41,992 nt of DNA, taken from Demequina aurantiaca (GTDB lineage: Bacteria; Actinomycetota; Actinomycetes; Actinomycetales; Demequinaceae). Shown here one piece after another: positions 9,727-21,637 of this stretch. Location of the stretch: contig NZ_BBRF01000001.1 of NCBI RefSeq assembly GCF_000975135.1, positions 1 through 41,992 of the forward strand, read 5' to 3'. How positions within the stretch are numbered: the stretch's first letter is position 1; each line of letters opens with the position of its first letter. The position numbers were made by a program, and so were the translations under genes. Under the pieces are notes generated by a model. That model was not told where the DNA came from and did not search any database. It saw only the letters and a program-made list of their open reading frames with translations.

Positions 9727-10800
9727 ATGCCTACAGACACTCCTCCCGCCGGCAGTGCCGCCGCGGTCGAGACGGCCGGCGACGTCGTCCTCCGGGCCCA
9801 GGGCCTGACGAAGCACTTCCCATTGCGCGGCCTGGCCCGCGGCAAGGCAGTGCACGCCGTCGACGGGGTCGACCTTGAACTGACACGCGGCTCCGTCGTG
9901 GCGCTGGTGGGCGAGTCCGGCTCGGGCAAATCCACCATCGCCAAACTCCTTTCGCTGCTGATCCACCGCACGAGCGGCGACATCCGCCTGAGTGACAAGA
10001 GCGTTGACGGCCGTGGCAGGCGCGCATTCCGCCGCCACTCCAAGCGCGTCCAGATGATCTTCCAGGATCCGTTCGGCTCCCTCAACCCCATTCACACCAT
10101 TCGCTACACCCTCACGCGAAGCGTCCGGATCCACAAGGGCAACCTCCGTGGCGACAAGTTGGAAGCGGCGCTCGAAGAACTCCTCGCCCGCGTCCAGCTC
10201 ACGCCGGTGGACCGCTACATCGACAAGTTTCCCCACGAACTCTCTGGCGGTCAGCGTCAGCGCGTCGCGATCGCACGTGCCCTCGCCGCAGACCCCGACG
10301 TCCTCCTAGCCGATGAGCCCATCTCGATGCTCGACGTATCCATCCGCCTGGGGATCCTGAACCTCCTCAAGACGCTGCGCGACGACATGCACGTCGCCAT
10401 CCTCTACATCACGCACGACATCGCCTCCGCGCGCTACTTCGCGGACCGCACGATGGTGATGTACGCGGGTCAGATTGTCGAGCAGGGTCCCAGCGAGGAC
10501 ATCACCCAGACTCCCGCTCACCCGTATACACGGCTGCTGATCGACTCGGCGCCGGACCCCGATGCGCCGGCTCGCACCGAACGCTCGACTTCCGGCGAGG
10601 CGCCCTCACTCGTGTCGCCCCCTCCCGGCTGCCGGTTCGCGGCTCGCTGCCCCTTCGCCAACGACCTATGCCGTTCAGAGACCCCTGACCTGTTCAACGT
10701 GCCCGGCGATGACCGCGCCGCACGCTGCTGGGGCTATTCGGACCGCGACAACAAGCCAGACGTCTCCGGCGTCGCCAAGTCCGTCAAGGAGACCATCTGA
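9727..10800 (+). CDS. Opp/Dpp-type ABC transporter ATP-binding protein (OppF/DppF-like)
   Basis: A 357-residue ATPase that powers uptake with the partner ATPase at 12901-13986. Visible motifs are Walker [10 protein letters not shown], the signature [15 protein letters not shown], Walker B VLLADEP and the H-loop ITHD. The C-terminal oligopeptide-transporter extension has the Cys-containing segment [14 protein letters not shown] typical of the family, which in some members binds a metal cluster. A longer frame opens at 9685, but the ATG at 9727 has a good site (AAGGAAAGCG). The stop shares a base with the start of the first permease (TGATG), so the two are probably coupled. Confidence 0.93.
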   Translation: MPTDTPPAGSAAAVETAGDVVLRAQGLTKHFPLRGLARGKAVHAVDGVDLELTRGSVVALVGESGSGKSTIAKLLSLLIHRTSGDIRLSDKSVDGRGRRAFRRHSKRVQMIFQDPFGSLNPIHTIRYTLTRSVRIHKGNLRGDKLEAALEELLARVQLTPVDRYIDKFPHELSGGQRQRVAIARALAADPDVLLADEPISMLDVSIRLGILNLLKTLRDDMHVAILYITHDIASARYFADRTMVMYAGQIVEQGPSEDITQTPAHPYTRLLIDSAPDPDAPARTERSTSGEAPSLVSPPPGCRFAARCPFANDLCRSETPDLFNVPGDDRAARCWGYSDRDNKPDVSGVAKSVKETI

Positions 10801-11780
10801 TGCGCTTCTTCATTCGCCGCGGCATCTTCTACATCGTCACCGCATGGGCTGCCGTCACGCTTAACTTCTTCCTTCCGCGCATGATGCCGGGGGACCCCGT
10901 TTCCTCCCTGATCATCAAGTCCGGCGGCCAGATCAGCCCCGACGCGATCAACTCGCTCAAGGTGCTCTTTGGTCTCGACAACGGTCAGAGCCTGTGGGAG
11001 CAGTACACCTCCTATTGGAACCAGCTCTTCCACGGCGACCTGGGGCTGTCGTTCGCCTTCTTCCCCACTCCCGTGAGCTCCGTGATTCAGCAGTCGCTGC
11101 CCTGGACGGTGGGTTTGGTCGGCATCGCCACCATCCTCAGCGTGATTCTCGGCACGACCGTGGGAACGCTCATTGGCTGGCGCCGCGGCACCAAAGCCGA
11201 TGCGGTACTCCCAGTCGCGACCTTCTTCTCCGCCGTGCCCTACTTCTGGTTCGGCCTGATCGCTATCCTGCTCTTCGCCGTGACCTGGGACTTCTTCCCC
11301 GCCTCCAAGGGCTACCAACCGGGCCTGATTCCCGCCTGGAACTGGGAATTCATCAGTTCGGTGCTGTGGCACGGAATCCTGCCCGCGCTCACCATCGTCG
11401 TGTCATCCATCTCCGGTTGGATCCTGGGCATGCGCAACATGATGGTGACGGTCAGCTCCGAGGACTACGTCACCGTGGCTCAGGCCAAGGGACTCAAGGA
11501 GCGTCGCGTCATGGTCAGCTACGCGGCGCGCAACGCGGTACTGCCGCAGATCTCCAGTTTCGCTCTCGCGCTCGGCTTCATCGTGGGTGGAACGCTGGTC
11601 ATGGAGATGGTCTTCTCTTATCCCGGCATCGGCTTTGTGCTCTATCAGGCCGTGACCGCCAGTGACTATCCATTGATGCAGGGCTGCTTCCTCGTCATTA
11701 CGCTCGCGATTCTCGTCGCGAACATGATGGCCGACGTGGTCTACGCATTCCTCGATCCACGCACTAGGCAGGAAGGTTAA
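10800..11780 (+). CDS. Opp/Dpp-type ABC transporter permease (OppB/DppB-like)
   Basis: A 326-residue integral membrane subunit with about six membrane segments. It begins with the typical N-terminal helix (RRGIFYIVTAWAAVTLNFFLPRMMPGDP) and carries the cytoplasmic EAA-type loop after ISGWILGMRNMMVTV, where EDYVTVAQAKGLKERRV contacts the ATPases. It forms the transmembrane pore with the permease encoded next (11783-12898). The gene overlaps the preceding ATPase gene and is two bases from the next gene, within one operon. The likely cargo is an oligosaccharide, inferred from the GH3 gene at the head of the locus; oligopeptides remain possible. Confidence 0.93.
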   Translation: MRFFIRRGIFYIVTAWAAVTLNFFLPRMMPGDPVSSLIIKSGGQISPDAINSLKVLFGLDNGQSLWEQYTSYWNQLFHGDLGLSFAFFPTPVSSVIQQSLPWTVGLVGIATILSVILGTTVGTLIGWRRGTKADAVLPVATFFSAVPYFWFGLIAILLFAVTWDFFPASKGYQPGLIPAWNWEFISSVLWHGILPALTIVVSSISGWILGMRNMMVTVSSEDYVTVAQAKGLKERRVMVSYAARNAVLPQISSFALALGFIVGGTLVMEMVFSYPGIGFVLYQAVTASDYPLMQGCFLVITLAILVANMMADVVYAFLDPRTRQEG

Positions 11781-11782
11781 TC

Positions 11783-12898
11783 ATGACTACTGTCGACACC
11801 AACAACCTGGAACCACAGGAGCTCCCACGTCCGGACGCGCCCGGCGTCTCGCACACCAAGCAGGGACCCCCCAAGCCCAAGAAGGGCTCGCAGTTTGTCT
11901 TCCTGCGTAACTCCAAGGCCATCACCGGCATGATCATCCTGGGCTTCTTCGTGATCATCGCGATCATCGGCCCCTGGATTGCCCCCTACGACCCCGATGC
12001 CTTCAGCGACCAGCTCGTCGCCCCGCCGTCGTGGGAGCACTGGTTGGGCACCACTCACCTGGGACAGGACGTCCTCTCTCAGTTGCTGGTGGGCACCCGC
12101 TACGTCATGATTGTGGGCTTCACCGCCGGCGTTCTCGCCACCATCCTCGCGGTGATTGTTGGAGTCACCGCCGGCTACCTAGGCGGCTGGAGCGACGAGG
12201 GTCTGTCCCTACTGTCAAACATCTTCCTGGTGATACCAGCGCTTCCGTTGCTCATCATCATCGCCAGCTCACTCGACGGCGGAATGATAGTCATTGCGGG
12301 GGTCATCTCGCTGACCGCTTGGGCCTGGGGTGCTCGCGTGCTGCGCGCACAGACCATGTCCCACCGCAAGCGCGACTACGTCGAAGCCTCCCGCGCCAAT
12401 GGGGAGTCCACCTGGCGCATTGTCCTCGCAGAGATTCTTCCCAACCTCACCGCGATCATCGCGTCCAGCTTTGTCGCGACCGTGACCTTCGCCATCCTGA
12501 CTCAAGTCACGCTCGCGTTCATTGGTGTGACCTCCCCCACCGACTGGAACTGGGGAACCATCCTCTACTGGGCACAGGGAAATCAGGCACTCGCCCGTGG
12601 CGCATGGTGGTGGTTTGTCCCCGCCGGTCTCTGCATCGCCGCCGTGGGTGTGGCGCTCGCGCTCATCAACTTCGGAATTGACGAGTTCGTGAACCCACGC
12701 CTGCGCTCCACGGGCAGGTACGCGCGAGTTCTCCGCAAGCGTGGCGTTCAGGCCCGCGTTGGTTTCACTCCCATCGACCGCGGCACGACGCACGGCGGAG
12801 TAGCTGCCACGCCACAACCCGGCAGTCCACCCGGCGGCAACTCCTTTGCCCCGGAGCCTTCCGGGGAAATCCCCGCTTCTACGAACGTGAAGGGCTAG
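11783..12898 (+). CDS. Opp/Dpp-type ABC transporter permease (OppC/DppC-like)
   Basis: A 371-residue second permease. After a hydrophilic N-terminal extension of about 40 residues comes the first membrane helix (ITGMIILGFFVIIAIIGPWIAPYDPDAF) and the family pattern HWLGTTHLGQDVLSQLLVGTRY. The EAA loop is RKRDYVEASRANGESTWRIV. The C terminus has an unusually long Pro/Gly-rich cytoplasmic tail of about 60 residues after DEFVNPRLR, which is longer than in standard OppC. It starts two bases after the previous stop and ends two bases before the following ATPase gene, so it is clearly part of the transporter operon. Confidence 0.92.
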   Translation: MTTVDTNNLEPQELPRPDAPGVSHTKQGPPKPKKGSQFVFLRNSKAITGMIILGFFVIIAIIGPWIAPYDPDAFSDQLVAPPSWEHWLGTTHLGQDVLSQLLVGTRYVMIVGFTAGVLATILAVIVGVTAGYLGGWSDEGLSLLSNIFLVIPALPLLIIIASSLDGGMIVIAGVISLTAWAWGARVLRAQTMSHRKRDYVEASRANGESTWRIVLAEILPNLTAIIASSFVATVTFAILTQVTLAFIGVTSPTDWNWGTILYWAQGNQALARGAWWWFVPAGLCIAAVGVALALINFGIDEFVNPRLRSTGRYARVLRKRGVQARVGFTPIDRGTTHGGVAATPQPGSPPGGNSFAPEPSGEIPASTNVKG

Positions 12899-12900
12899 AG

Positions 12901-13986
12901 ATGACTACCACCGCCCCTGCGCTGACCAACGCGACGCTCCAGGCCGCGGATCCCATCCTGGAGATCAAGAACCTGTCGGTTGACTACGGGTTCGGCGACG
13001 ACCCCACCCACGTCCTCCAGGACGTATCGCTCACGCTCAACCGCGGCGAGGTCTTGGGTCTCGCGGGTGAGTCCGGATGTGGCAAGTCCACGCTGGCTTA
13101 TGGGGCAACCCGGCTGCTCCCCCCTCCAGGCGTGATTCGTGGCGGCGAGGTGATCTTTACCGGCCGTGACGGCGTCAAGACGGACATTCTCACGCTGAAC
13201 GACAAGGATCTACGTACCGCTCGCTGGCGTGACTTCGCGATCGTGTTCCAGGGCGCGATGAACTCTCTCAACCCGGTTCACCGGGTCGGCACGCAGCTGA
13301 TCGACGCGATCAAGGCGCACGGCAAGACCGCCACCAAGCAGGAGGCTCGTGACCGTGCGGCCTACGTCCTCGAGATGGTGGGCATCAACGCCGACCGTCT
13401 CAAGGCGTACCCCCACCAACTCTCCGGCGGCATGCGCCAGCGCGTCATGATTGCCATGGCCCTGGTGCTCGAGCCCGAGCTGCTGATCATGGACGAGCCC
13501 ACCACCGCACTCGACGTGGTGATGCAGCGCCAGATCCTCGAGGAGATCACGGACCTGCGTGATCGCCTGGGATTCTCGGTGATCTTCATCACGCACGACG
13601 TCTCGCTCCTCGTAGAGGTAGCCGACCGCATCGCCATCATGTACGCGGGAGAGATTGTCGAAGCGGCGGACGCGAAGGACGCCTACTTGCGCCCCCGCCA
13701 CCCGTACACCAGGGGCCTGCTCAATTCCTTCCCGCCCCTGCGCGGACCGCGTCGCGAACTGCAGGGCATTCCCGGTTCACCTCCCGACATGGCCAAACTC
13801 CCCTCCGGTTGCCGGTTTGCTGACCGCTGCCCCTTCGTCATGGATCGTTGCCGCACCGAGGACCCTGCGCTCTCGCGCACCGCCCTCAAAATGTCGGAAC
13901 CAGAACGTCTGGTCGCGTGCCACCTTCACGATGGCAAGGCCAGCGAAGTACCCGCCGAGTTGGCGATTCAAGCGCCACAAAAGTAG
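12901..13986 (+). CDS. Opp/Dpp-type ABC transporter ATP-binding protein (OppD/DppD-like)
   Basis: A 361-residue ATPase and the last gene of the transporter operon. Motifs: Walker [11 protein letters not shown]-loop [17 protein letters not shown], signature [15 protein letters not shown], Walker [13 protein letters not shown], and H-loop ITHDVSLL. The C-terminal family extension includes PGSPPDM and the Cys segment [14 protein letters not shown]. It should form a heterodimer with the ATPase at 9727-10800 beneath the two permeases. The start is ATG at 12901, two bases after the permease stop. A strong terminator follows at 14027-14065. Confidence 0.94.
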   Translation: MTTTAPALTNATLQAADPILEIKNLSVDYGFGDDPTHVLQDVSLTLNRGEVLGLAGESGCGKSTLAYGATRLLPPPGVIRGGEVIFTGRDGVKTDILTLNDKDLRTARWRDFAIVFQGAMNSLNPVHRVGTQLIDAIKAHGKTATKQEARDRAAYVLEMVGINADRLKAYPHQLSGGMRQRVMIAMALVLEPELLIMDEPTTALDVVMQRQILEEITDLRDRLGFSVIFITHDVSLLVEVADRIAIMYAGEIVEAADAKDAYLRPRHPYTRGLLNSFPPLRGPRRELQGIPGSPPDMAKLPSGCRFADRCPFVMDRCRTEDPALSRTALKMSEPERLVACHLHDGKASEVPAELAIQAPQK

Positions 13987-14026
13987 GGAACGGCCTCGCT
14001 GCGGACACCATCCGCTGAGGCGAGGT

Positions 14027-14065
14027 GAGCGTGTCGGAGCAGTTGTGCGTTGCTCCGACACGCTC
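14027..14065 (+). terminator. Rho-independent terminator of the sugar-transporter operon
   Basis: A perfect 15-bp inverted repeat (14027-14041 with 14051-14065) with a nine-base loop is followed on the plus strand by TTTCCTTT. It lies about 40 bases after the last ATPase gene and 15 bases from the convergent ligA stop. There is no T tract on the minus-strand side, although the stem could also slow transcription from ligA. Confidence 0.85.
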
Positions 14066-14079
14066 TTTCCTTTGCGTGG

Positions 14080-16218
<2,139 letters not shown>

Positions 16219-16300
16219 TCACCATGAAGCACCGACGCATGCAGGCACCCACGCCACCGTCTGTCCTGCGCACCAGGCAATACAGCGACACAATGGGCAG

Positions 16301-17254
16301 ATGACCAACGCGCAGCACGTGACTCCCGACGACATCGAGCAAGCCGCGGCGGCCATCGAGCCACACGTGCGCCATACTCCCGTGATTGAGGTCCCGGGCT
16401 CGGCGATCGGCGTCGACGCCACCCTTGTCTTCAAGCTCGAGTTCCTTCAAGTCACCGGCGCCTTCAAGGCACGCGGCGCGTGTCACTACGTCGCCACACA
16501 ACCCATCGCCGATGCCGGGGTGGTCGCGGCATCGGGCGGCAACCATGGGGCGGCGGTCGCCTACGCAGCCCGGGAGTTCGGCCACCAGGCCCACATCTTT
16601 GTGCCCACGACCGCCAACCCCTCCAAGATCGACAGGTTGGTGGGCCTGGACGCGCACATCCACAGCATCGGCGAGACCTACGGCGATGCCAAGGACGCAG
16701 CCGCCGACTACCTCGTACAGCACCATGCGACGTCCATCGAGGCATTCGACGACCCGATCGTGATGGCGGGTGCCGGCACGTGCGCGCGCGAATTCGACCT
16801 TGACAGCCGCACGTCGCAAGGTCGTCCGCTCGACGCGATGCTGCTCGCCGTGGGCGGAGGCGGCCTCGCGGGAGGTGCCGCCGCGTGGTGCGGGGACCGC
16901 ATGCAGATTGTGGGCTGCGAGACGGTGGGAACGGCCTCCTTCGCCGCCGCCGTCGAGGCAGGTCACCCCGTGGACGTGCCCATCTCCGGGGTGGCGGCGG
17001 ACCACTTGGGCGCCCGGCGCATCGGCGACGTCCCTTGGCGCGCCCTCAACGAGGCAAACGTTCAGTCGGTCGTCGTGACCGACCACGACGTGTCAGCGGC
17101 CCAAGCCCGCCTGTGGCGGCTGCTGCGGGTGATCGTCGAGCCGGGCGTTGCCGCACCGTTCGCCGCGTTGATGACCGGGCGCTGGGTGCCCGAGCCCGGC
17201 AGCCGCATCGGCGTCATGCTGTGCGGCGCGAACGTGGTGGCACCCGTCAGCTAG
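16301..17254 (+). CDS. PLP-dependent threonine/serine dehydratase-like protein
   Basis: A 317-residue fold-type II PLP enzyme expected to deaminate threonine or serine to 2-oxobutyrate or pyruvate, or to act as a serine racemase. The PLP lysine is in VTGAFKARGA; the SGGNHGAAVAYAARE loop binds the substrate carboxylate, and GGGGLAGG holds the PLP phosphate. There is no C-terminal ACT domain, so this is the short catabolic form rather than the feedback-regulated biosynthetic IlvA. The frame opens at 16199, but that part overlaps ligA and its upstream region; the ATG at 16301 gives a normal N terminus. Only a weak ribosome-binding site (GGGCAG) is seen. Confidence 0.88.
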   Translation: MTNAQHVTPDDIEQAAAAIEPHVRHTPVIEVPGSAIGVDATLVFKLEFLQVTGAFKARGACHYVATQPIADAGVVAASGGNHGAAVAYAAREFGHQAHIFVPTTANPSKIDRLVGLDAHIHSIGETYGDAKDAAADYLVQHHATSIEAFDDPIVMAGAGTCAREFDLDSRTSQGRPLDAMLLAVGGGGLAGGAAAWCGDRMQIVGCETVGTASFAAAVEAGHPVDVPISGVAADHLGARRIGDVPWRALNEANVQSVVVTDHDVSAAQARLWRLLRVIVEPGVAAPFAALMTGRWVPEPGSRIGVMLCGANVVAPVS

Positions 17255-17273
17255 CGACCGTCCCGAGGCGTCG

Positions 17274-18842
17274 CTAGCGAGGAACCACAACGGACAACGC
17301 GCCGGGGTCGATCTCCGCCTCGAAGGACCGCGTGTCCCCCTCGACGTCGCCGTCGAGTTGGTACGGTACCGGCCGGTCCAGCTCTACCGTCACGCGGCGA
17401 CCGTCATAGTGCCGAATCGCTGCGCTGTCCTTGCCTTTGCTCAACGCCTTGAGCATCCGCCCCATACCGAGCACACCCTGGCCCTGGGCGACGACGACGT
17501 GCAGGAGGCCGTCGGATGCATCGGCCCCGGGAATGAGGTCGATCCCACCCTGGAGCTTGCCAACGTTGCCGACCAAGACCATGGCGGCATCGCCGTCGTG
17601 GACCACCTTCCCATCCAAGGTCACCGTGGCGTGGAACTCCGCGTTGCTGACCTGCTGAGCGCCGGCAAGGACGTAGGCGCCGCCCTTGACCATCTTCTTG
17701 ATCTTGGGGTTGGTGTCGCGCATGATCTGCGCGTCAAGCCCCACGCCGGCCATCACGACGAACGTATTCGCGGCCTCCCCGGACGTGAACCTCACCACGT
17801 CGATGCGCCGCGGGAAGCCCTGCAACGCGAGCGCCGTCGCCTCTCCTTCGTCGAGAGGGATTCTGAGGTTGCGTCCAAGGAGATTTCCCGTCCCGGCCGG
17901 GACGATGGCGACGGGAATCTCGTGCCCGGCCATCGCCGTACAGACTGCTCGCACCGTACCGTCACCGCCCGCCACCAAGACGCGATCCATTCCCTGGTCC
18001 GCCGCATCGGCTGCCATGCCGGCACCCGGGTCGTCGGCTTTGGTCTCCCACCACGTCGGCGCCTCCCAACCCTTGTAGCGCGAGACGGTCGTCAGCCGGC
18101 GACGGAAGTCCTCAAGATCGAGCACCTTGGTGGGGTTGTAAATCACTCCAGGGTGGCGGCCGGAACTGGGCAGCCGGGACGTCACCGTGCCACCAGGCAG
18201 GATGCCCTCGAATCGGCTGACGAGGAGCGAGACGGTCGCCATCGTCAGGCCGAGCAGCACACCGGCCACGAGGTCGGAGAGGTATTGCACCCCCATGAGG
18301 AACTGGTCAACGGCCACCACCAGAACCGCCACCACCCCCCAGAATTGCCAGCGCCGCAACGTGCCCACGGAGCGCAGTTGTGCGCTCGAGACCGCCACGA
18401 ATACCCAGGCAAGGAGCGTCATCGCGAGCGTGTGCCCCGCGGGATACGCATACCCCGTCGCGGAGATGGACTCGCTGAAGGCGGACTGCGGGCGCGGGCG
18501 CTCCACCAGGTGTCGGGCTACTTCCCATATCGGGAGGCCGAGCAAGGCGACCAGAAGGGCAAATCCGAGCCGACGTTGACGCTGATGAAAGGCCCGTACC
18601 GCGAGCACGGCGGTCACTACCAGCATCACGTAGGGCTGAGTAATGACCGAGAAAGTTTGCAGTATTTGGCCCAGGGGCGAGCGGGGCGAGATGGTCGGCA
18701 CGGGCAACCACGTGTCCATGTGGGTATCCGCCCACCCGTCACGAACCAACGCCGACAGTGCCAGGTAGCACACGGCGGCCACCACGAGCACAATGACCTC
18801 CAGCCGACTCGACTTCAGCTTTGTCGCCAAGGAGTTGCTCAT
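17274..18842 (-). CDS. PAP2-like membrane domain fused to diacylglycerol kinase catalytic domain
   Basis: A 522-residue fusion. Residues about 1-210 form a membrane domain of about six helices resembling type 2 phosphatidic acid phosphatases. Residues about 230-522 form a lipid-kinase domain of the DAGK/YegS/BmrU type with AGGDGT (291-296) and GTGN (317-320), which would phosphorylate diacylglycerol or a related lipid at the membrane. The PAP2 motifs are only partly conserved: the first is present as R-x6-RP (110-118), and the second as PAGH (134-137). In the third, normally SR-x5-H-x3-D, the sequence DQ-FLMGV-Q-YLS-D has Gln186 in place of the catalytic His. The phosphatase half may therefore be inactive. 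The start ATG is at 18840-18842, divergent from pgi. Confidence 0.88.
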   Translation of the reverse strand: MSNSLATKLKSSRLEVIVLVVAAVCYLALSALVRDGWADTHMDTWLPVPTISPRSPLGQILQTFSVITQPYVMLVVTAVLAVRAFHQRQRRLGFALLVALLGLPIWEVARHLVERPRPQSAFSESISATGYAYPAGHTLAMTLLAWVFVAVSSAQLRSVGTLRRWQFWGVVAVLVVAVDQFLMGVQYLSDLVAGVLLGLTMATVSLLVSRFEGILPGGTVTSRLPSSGRHPGVIYNPTKVLDLEDFRRRLTTVSRYKGWEAPTWWETKADDPGAGMAADAADQGMDRVLVAGGDGTVRAVCTAMAGHEIPVAIVPAGTGNLLGRNLRIPLDEGEATALALQGFPRRIDVVRFTSGEAANTFVVMAGVGLDAQIMRDTNPKIKKMVKGGAYVLAGAQQVSNAEFHATVTLDGKVVHDGDAAMVLVGNVGKLQGGIDLIPGADASDGLLHVVVAQGQGVLGMGRMLKALSKGKDSAAIRHYDGRRVTVELDRPVPYQLDGDVEGDTRSFEAEIDPGALSVVVPR

Positions 18843-18988
18843 GTGTGCTCTGCCGCCGTTCCACGTTCCAGCCGCGAATCACCCTCCGTGCCGCATTGCA
18901 CCTGGTTCATTCGCGTCTTGCCCCATTCAACACCATCGGCCAGTCGTGGCAGGCCTAGCTATCTGCGCGCGTCGCTAGCATAGGAGGC

Positions 18989-20668
18989 ATGAACGCACCC
19001 ATCGATGCCACGTCCACCTCTGCCTGGGCGGAACTGACTGCCTACCACGAGTCCTTCGAGCCGGATCTGCGCGCGTGGTTCGCGTCCGACGCCTCGCGCG
19101 TCGAGCGCATGTCTTTGCCGCTGGGCGACCTGCACGTCGACCTGTCTAAGAATTTGGTGACTGATGACATCCTCGCGTCGTTGGTCAAACTCGCCGACCA
19201 GACCGGGGTCGCCGAGCGCTACGCCGCGATGCTCGCCGGTGAGCACATCAACACCACCGAGGACCGCGCAGTCCTGCACACGGCCCTGCGCCGTCCGGCC
19301 GATGCCTCACCCAGCTTGGTCGTGGACGGCCAGCACATCGATGCGGACGTCCAGGAGGTCCTAGGTAAGGTCTCCGAGTTCGCGGACCGCGTGCGCTCGG
19401 GCGAGTGGACCGGCGTTACCGGCAAGCGCGTGTCGCACATCGTGAACATTGGCATCGGCGGCTCGGACCTGGGCCCCGTCATGGTCTACGAGGCGCTCGA
19501 GCCCTACGCGACCGCGGGCATCTCCGCACGCTTCGTGTCCAACATCGACCCCACTGACATCGCGCAAAAGCTCAAGGGACTGAATCCCGAGACCACGCTG
19601 TTCATCGTCGCCTCCAAGACGTTCACCACGCTCGAGACGCTGACCAACGCGCGCCTCGCGCGCCAGTGGCTGTGGGACGCGCTGGCCGCCTCCGGCGCCA
19701 TTTCCGGGGACGATGCTTCCCACGCCGATGCTGTGGCCCACCACTTTGTGGCGGTTTCCACGGCACTCGACAAGGTCGAGGCCTTCGGCATCGACCCCAC
19801 CAATGCCTTCGGCTTTTGGGACTGGGTGGGCGGGCGCTACTCGGTCGACTCAGCCATCGGCCTGTCGCTGTCCATCGCGCTGGGTCCCGACGTGTTCGGC
19901 GACCTGCTCGCGGGCTTCCACACGGTGGACGAGCACGTGCGCACCACCCCACTCGAGCAGAACGTGCCCGTCCTGATGGGCCTGCTCAACGTCTGGTACG
20001 GCAACTTCCTGGGATCACAGTCGCACGCCGTGCTTCCCTACGCGCAACAACTACACCGCTTCCCCGCGTACCTGCAGCAACTCACCATGGAGTCCAACGG
20101 CAAGTCGGTGCGCTGGGACGGCTCGCCCGTCACCACCGAGACCGGCGAGGTGTTCTGGGGCGAGCCCGGCACCAACGGCCAGCACGCGTTCTACCAGCTC
20201 ATTCACCAGGGCACCAAGCTGATCCCCGCGGACTTCATCGCCGTGGTCAACCCCGCCTATCCCCTGGTGGACGGCGACCAAGACGCGCACTCGCTGTTCC
20301 TCGCGAACTTCCTGGCGCAGACCAAGGCGCTGGCGTTCGGCAAGACCGCCGCCGAAGTCGAGGCCGAAGGCACCGAGGGTGCGCTCGTCGCCGCACGCAC
20401 GTTCGCGGGCAACAAGCCCACCACCTCGATCTTTGCCCCCGCGCTCACCCCTCAGGTGCTCGGCCAGCTGATCGCGCTCTACGAGCACATCACGTTCACA
20501 CAGGGCGTCATCTGGGGCATCAACAGCTTTGACCAGTGGGGCGTGGAGCTCGGCAAGCAGCTCGCCGTCCAGATTGCGCCGGCCATCCAGGGTGATGCAG
20601 CTGCGCTGGCCGACCAGGACGCGTCCACCAAGGCACTCATCGCCTACTACCAGGCCAACCGCAAGTAG
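18989..20668 (+). CDS. pgi: glucose-6-phosphate isomerase
   Basis: Interconverts glucose-6-phosphate and fructose-6-phosphate in glycolysis and gluconeogenesis in the cytoplasm. The 559-residue length matches the long bacterial/eukaryotic PGI form. Both family signatures are visible: [16 protein letters not shown] in the middle and the C-terminal segment [19 protein letters not shown]. The sugar-phosphate loop is [13 protein letters not shown], and EGNG-type residues occur as MESNGKSV. A strong ribosome-binding site (AGGAGG) precedes the ATG at 18989. It is monocistronic, with a terminator at 20688-20716. Confidence 0.98.
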   Translation: MNAPIDATSTSAWAELTAYHESFEPDLRAWFASDASRVERMSLPLGDLHVDLSKNLVTDDILASLVKLADQTGVAERYAAMLAGEHINTTEDRAVLHTALRRPADASPSLVVDGQHIDADVQEVLGKVSEFADRVRSGEWTGVTGKRVSHIVNIGIGGSDLGPVMVYEALEPYATAGISARFVSNIDPTDIAQKLKGLNPETTLFIVASKTFTTLETLTNARLARQWLWDALAASGAISGDDASHADAVAHHFVAVSTALDKVEAFGIDPTNAFGFWDWVGGRYSVDSAIGLSLSIALGPDVFGDLLAGFHTVDEHVRTTPLEQNVPVLMGLLNVWYGNFLGSQSHAVLPYAQQLHRFPAYLQQLTMESNGKSVRWDGSPVTTETGEVFWGEPGTNGQHAFYQLIHQGTKLIPADFIAVVNPAYPLVDGDQDAHSLFLANFLAQTKALAFGKTAAEVEAEGTEGALVAARTFAGNKPTTSIFAPALTPQVLGQLIALYEHITFTQGVIWGINSFDQWGVELGKQLAVQIAPAIQGDAAALADQDASTKALIAYYQANRK

Positions 20669-20687
20669 CCACACGCCTTACGGATTG

Positions 20688-20716
20688 GGGGTCGGACGCC
20701 GATGGCGTTCGACCCC
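20688..20716 (+). terminator. stem-loop terminator between pgi and the phzF-like gene
   Basis: A 13-bp stem with one G-U pair (20688-20700 with 20704-20716) has a GAT loop and is followed by TCATCGTTGTGT, a poor T tract. It sits 20 bases after pgi and 27 bases before the stop of the convergent phzF-like gene, so it probably serves as the terminator for one or both genes. Confidence 0.65.
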
Positions 20717-20743
20717 TCATCGTTGTGTCCGTCGGGACGGCGA

Positions 20744-21598
20744 CTAGAGGTCGACATTTCCAGAGACGCGCGCGACAACATTGCCGCCGATCCAGAGGTC
20801 GCCATCGCCCTCGGTGACACGCACGCGCCCGTCCCGGCCCAGCATCGTCCCCTGGCGCGCCACGTACGGCGCAGACAACCGACCGGTCGCCGTCAGCCAC
20901 TGGGCAATCGAGGCGTTCAGGCTGCCGGTGACGGGATCCTCCCGTAGCGGGCCGCCGCCGTCGTTGAAGAAGCCGCGTACCTCGATCGCAGCATGTGCTT
21001 CGCTGTCTTCGTCATGCAGGCCAACCGCACCGATGCTGCGCTGCCCCGCTCGGGCGGCTAGGTCGGGATCCAGGGCGAGGACAGCATCGGCGCTGGACAA
21101 CAACACTCCAAGCCAGCCGGGCCCGTTGTCGACCCACCTTGACTCGACCACCTCGGATTCCTTCACCCCCAGGATCGCGAGCGCATCGGCGAGGTCGGCG
21201 TCGTCCACCGCGCCCGACCGGACCAACGGCGGGGCGGCAAATGCCAGCTCCTGATCGTCGATCCTCACGGGGACGAGACCCACGCCACACTCCTGAACCG
21301 CTCGGCCAGGCGCCAGCGGCACGCCTCCCGCGTCGAGCCAGGCACGCGCTGTGCCCAGCGTGGGGTGACCGGCAAAGGGCAGCTCGGCGGTGAGGGAGAA
21401 AATGCGCACGCGATAGTCGGCACCGGGATCCGTGGGTGGAAGCACAAAGGTGCACTCCGACAGGTTGGTCCATGCGGAGAACGCGGCCATCTGTGCCGTG
21501 GAGAGACCCTCCGCGTCAAGCACCACTGCGAGCGGGTTGCCGGAGAACGCGACGTCAGAGGGGAATACGTCGACCATGCAAAACGGAAAGGTCGCCAT
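20744..21598 (-). CDS. PhzF family isomerase/epimerase-like protein
   Basis: A 284-residue member of the PhzF family, which has a diaminopimelate-epimerase fold. Diagnostic stretches are the N-terminal VDVF ... GNPLAVVLDAEGLS, the acid residue in NLSECTFVLPP, the internal ELPFAGHPTLGTARAW, and the C-terminal DPVTGSLNASIAQWL. PhzF itself acts in phenazine synthesis, but most members have no known substrate and no phenazine genes are nearby. A GTG at 21605-21607 would add three residues (MAS); the ATG at 21596-21598 is preferred. Neither start has a strong ribosome-binding site. Confidence 0.88.
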   Translation of the reverse strand: MATFPFCMVDVFPSDVAFSGNPLAVVLDAEGLSTAQMAAFSAWTNLSECTFVLPPTDPGADYRVRIFSLTAELPFAGHPTLGTARAWLDAGGVPLAPGRAVQECGVGLVPVRIDDQELAFAAPPLVRSGAVDDADLADALAILGVKESEVVESRWVDNGPGWLGVLLSSADAVLALDPDLAARAGQRSIGAVGLHDEDSEAHAAIEVRGFFNDGGGPLREDPVTGSLNASIAQWLTATGRLSAPYVARQGTMLGRDGRVRVTEGDGDLWIGGNVVARVSGNVDL

Positions 21599-21637
21599 AC
21601 TTGCCACGCTACTGGGATTCGGTAGGACCAGTGAGGT

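Noticed and set aside
17358..18983. 541-codon plus-strand open frame antisense to the PAP2-kinase gene
   Set aside because: Its composition (Arg/His-rich, no motifs) is that of a shadow frame; the minus-strand frame has clear kinase motifs.
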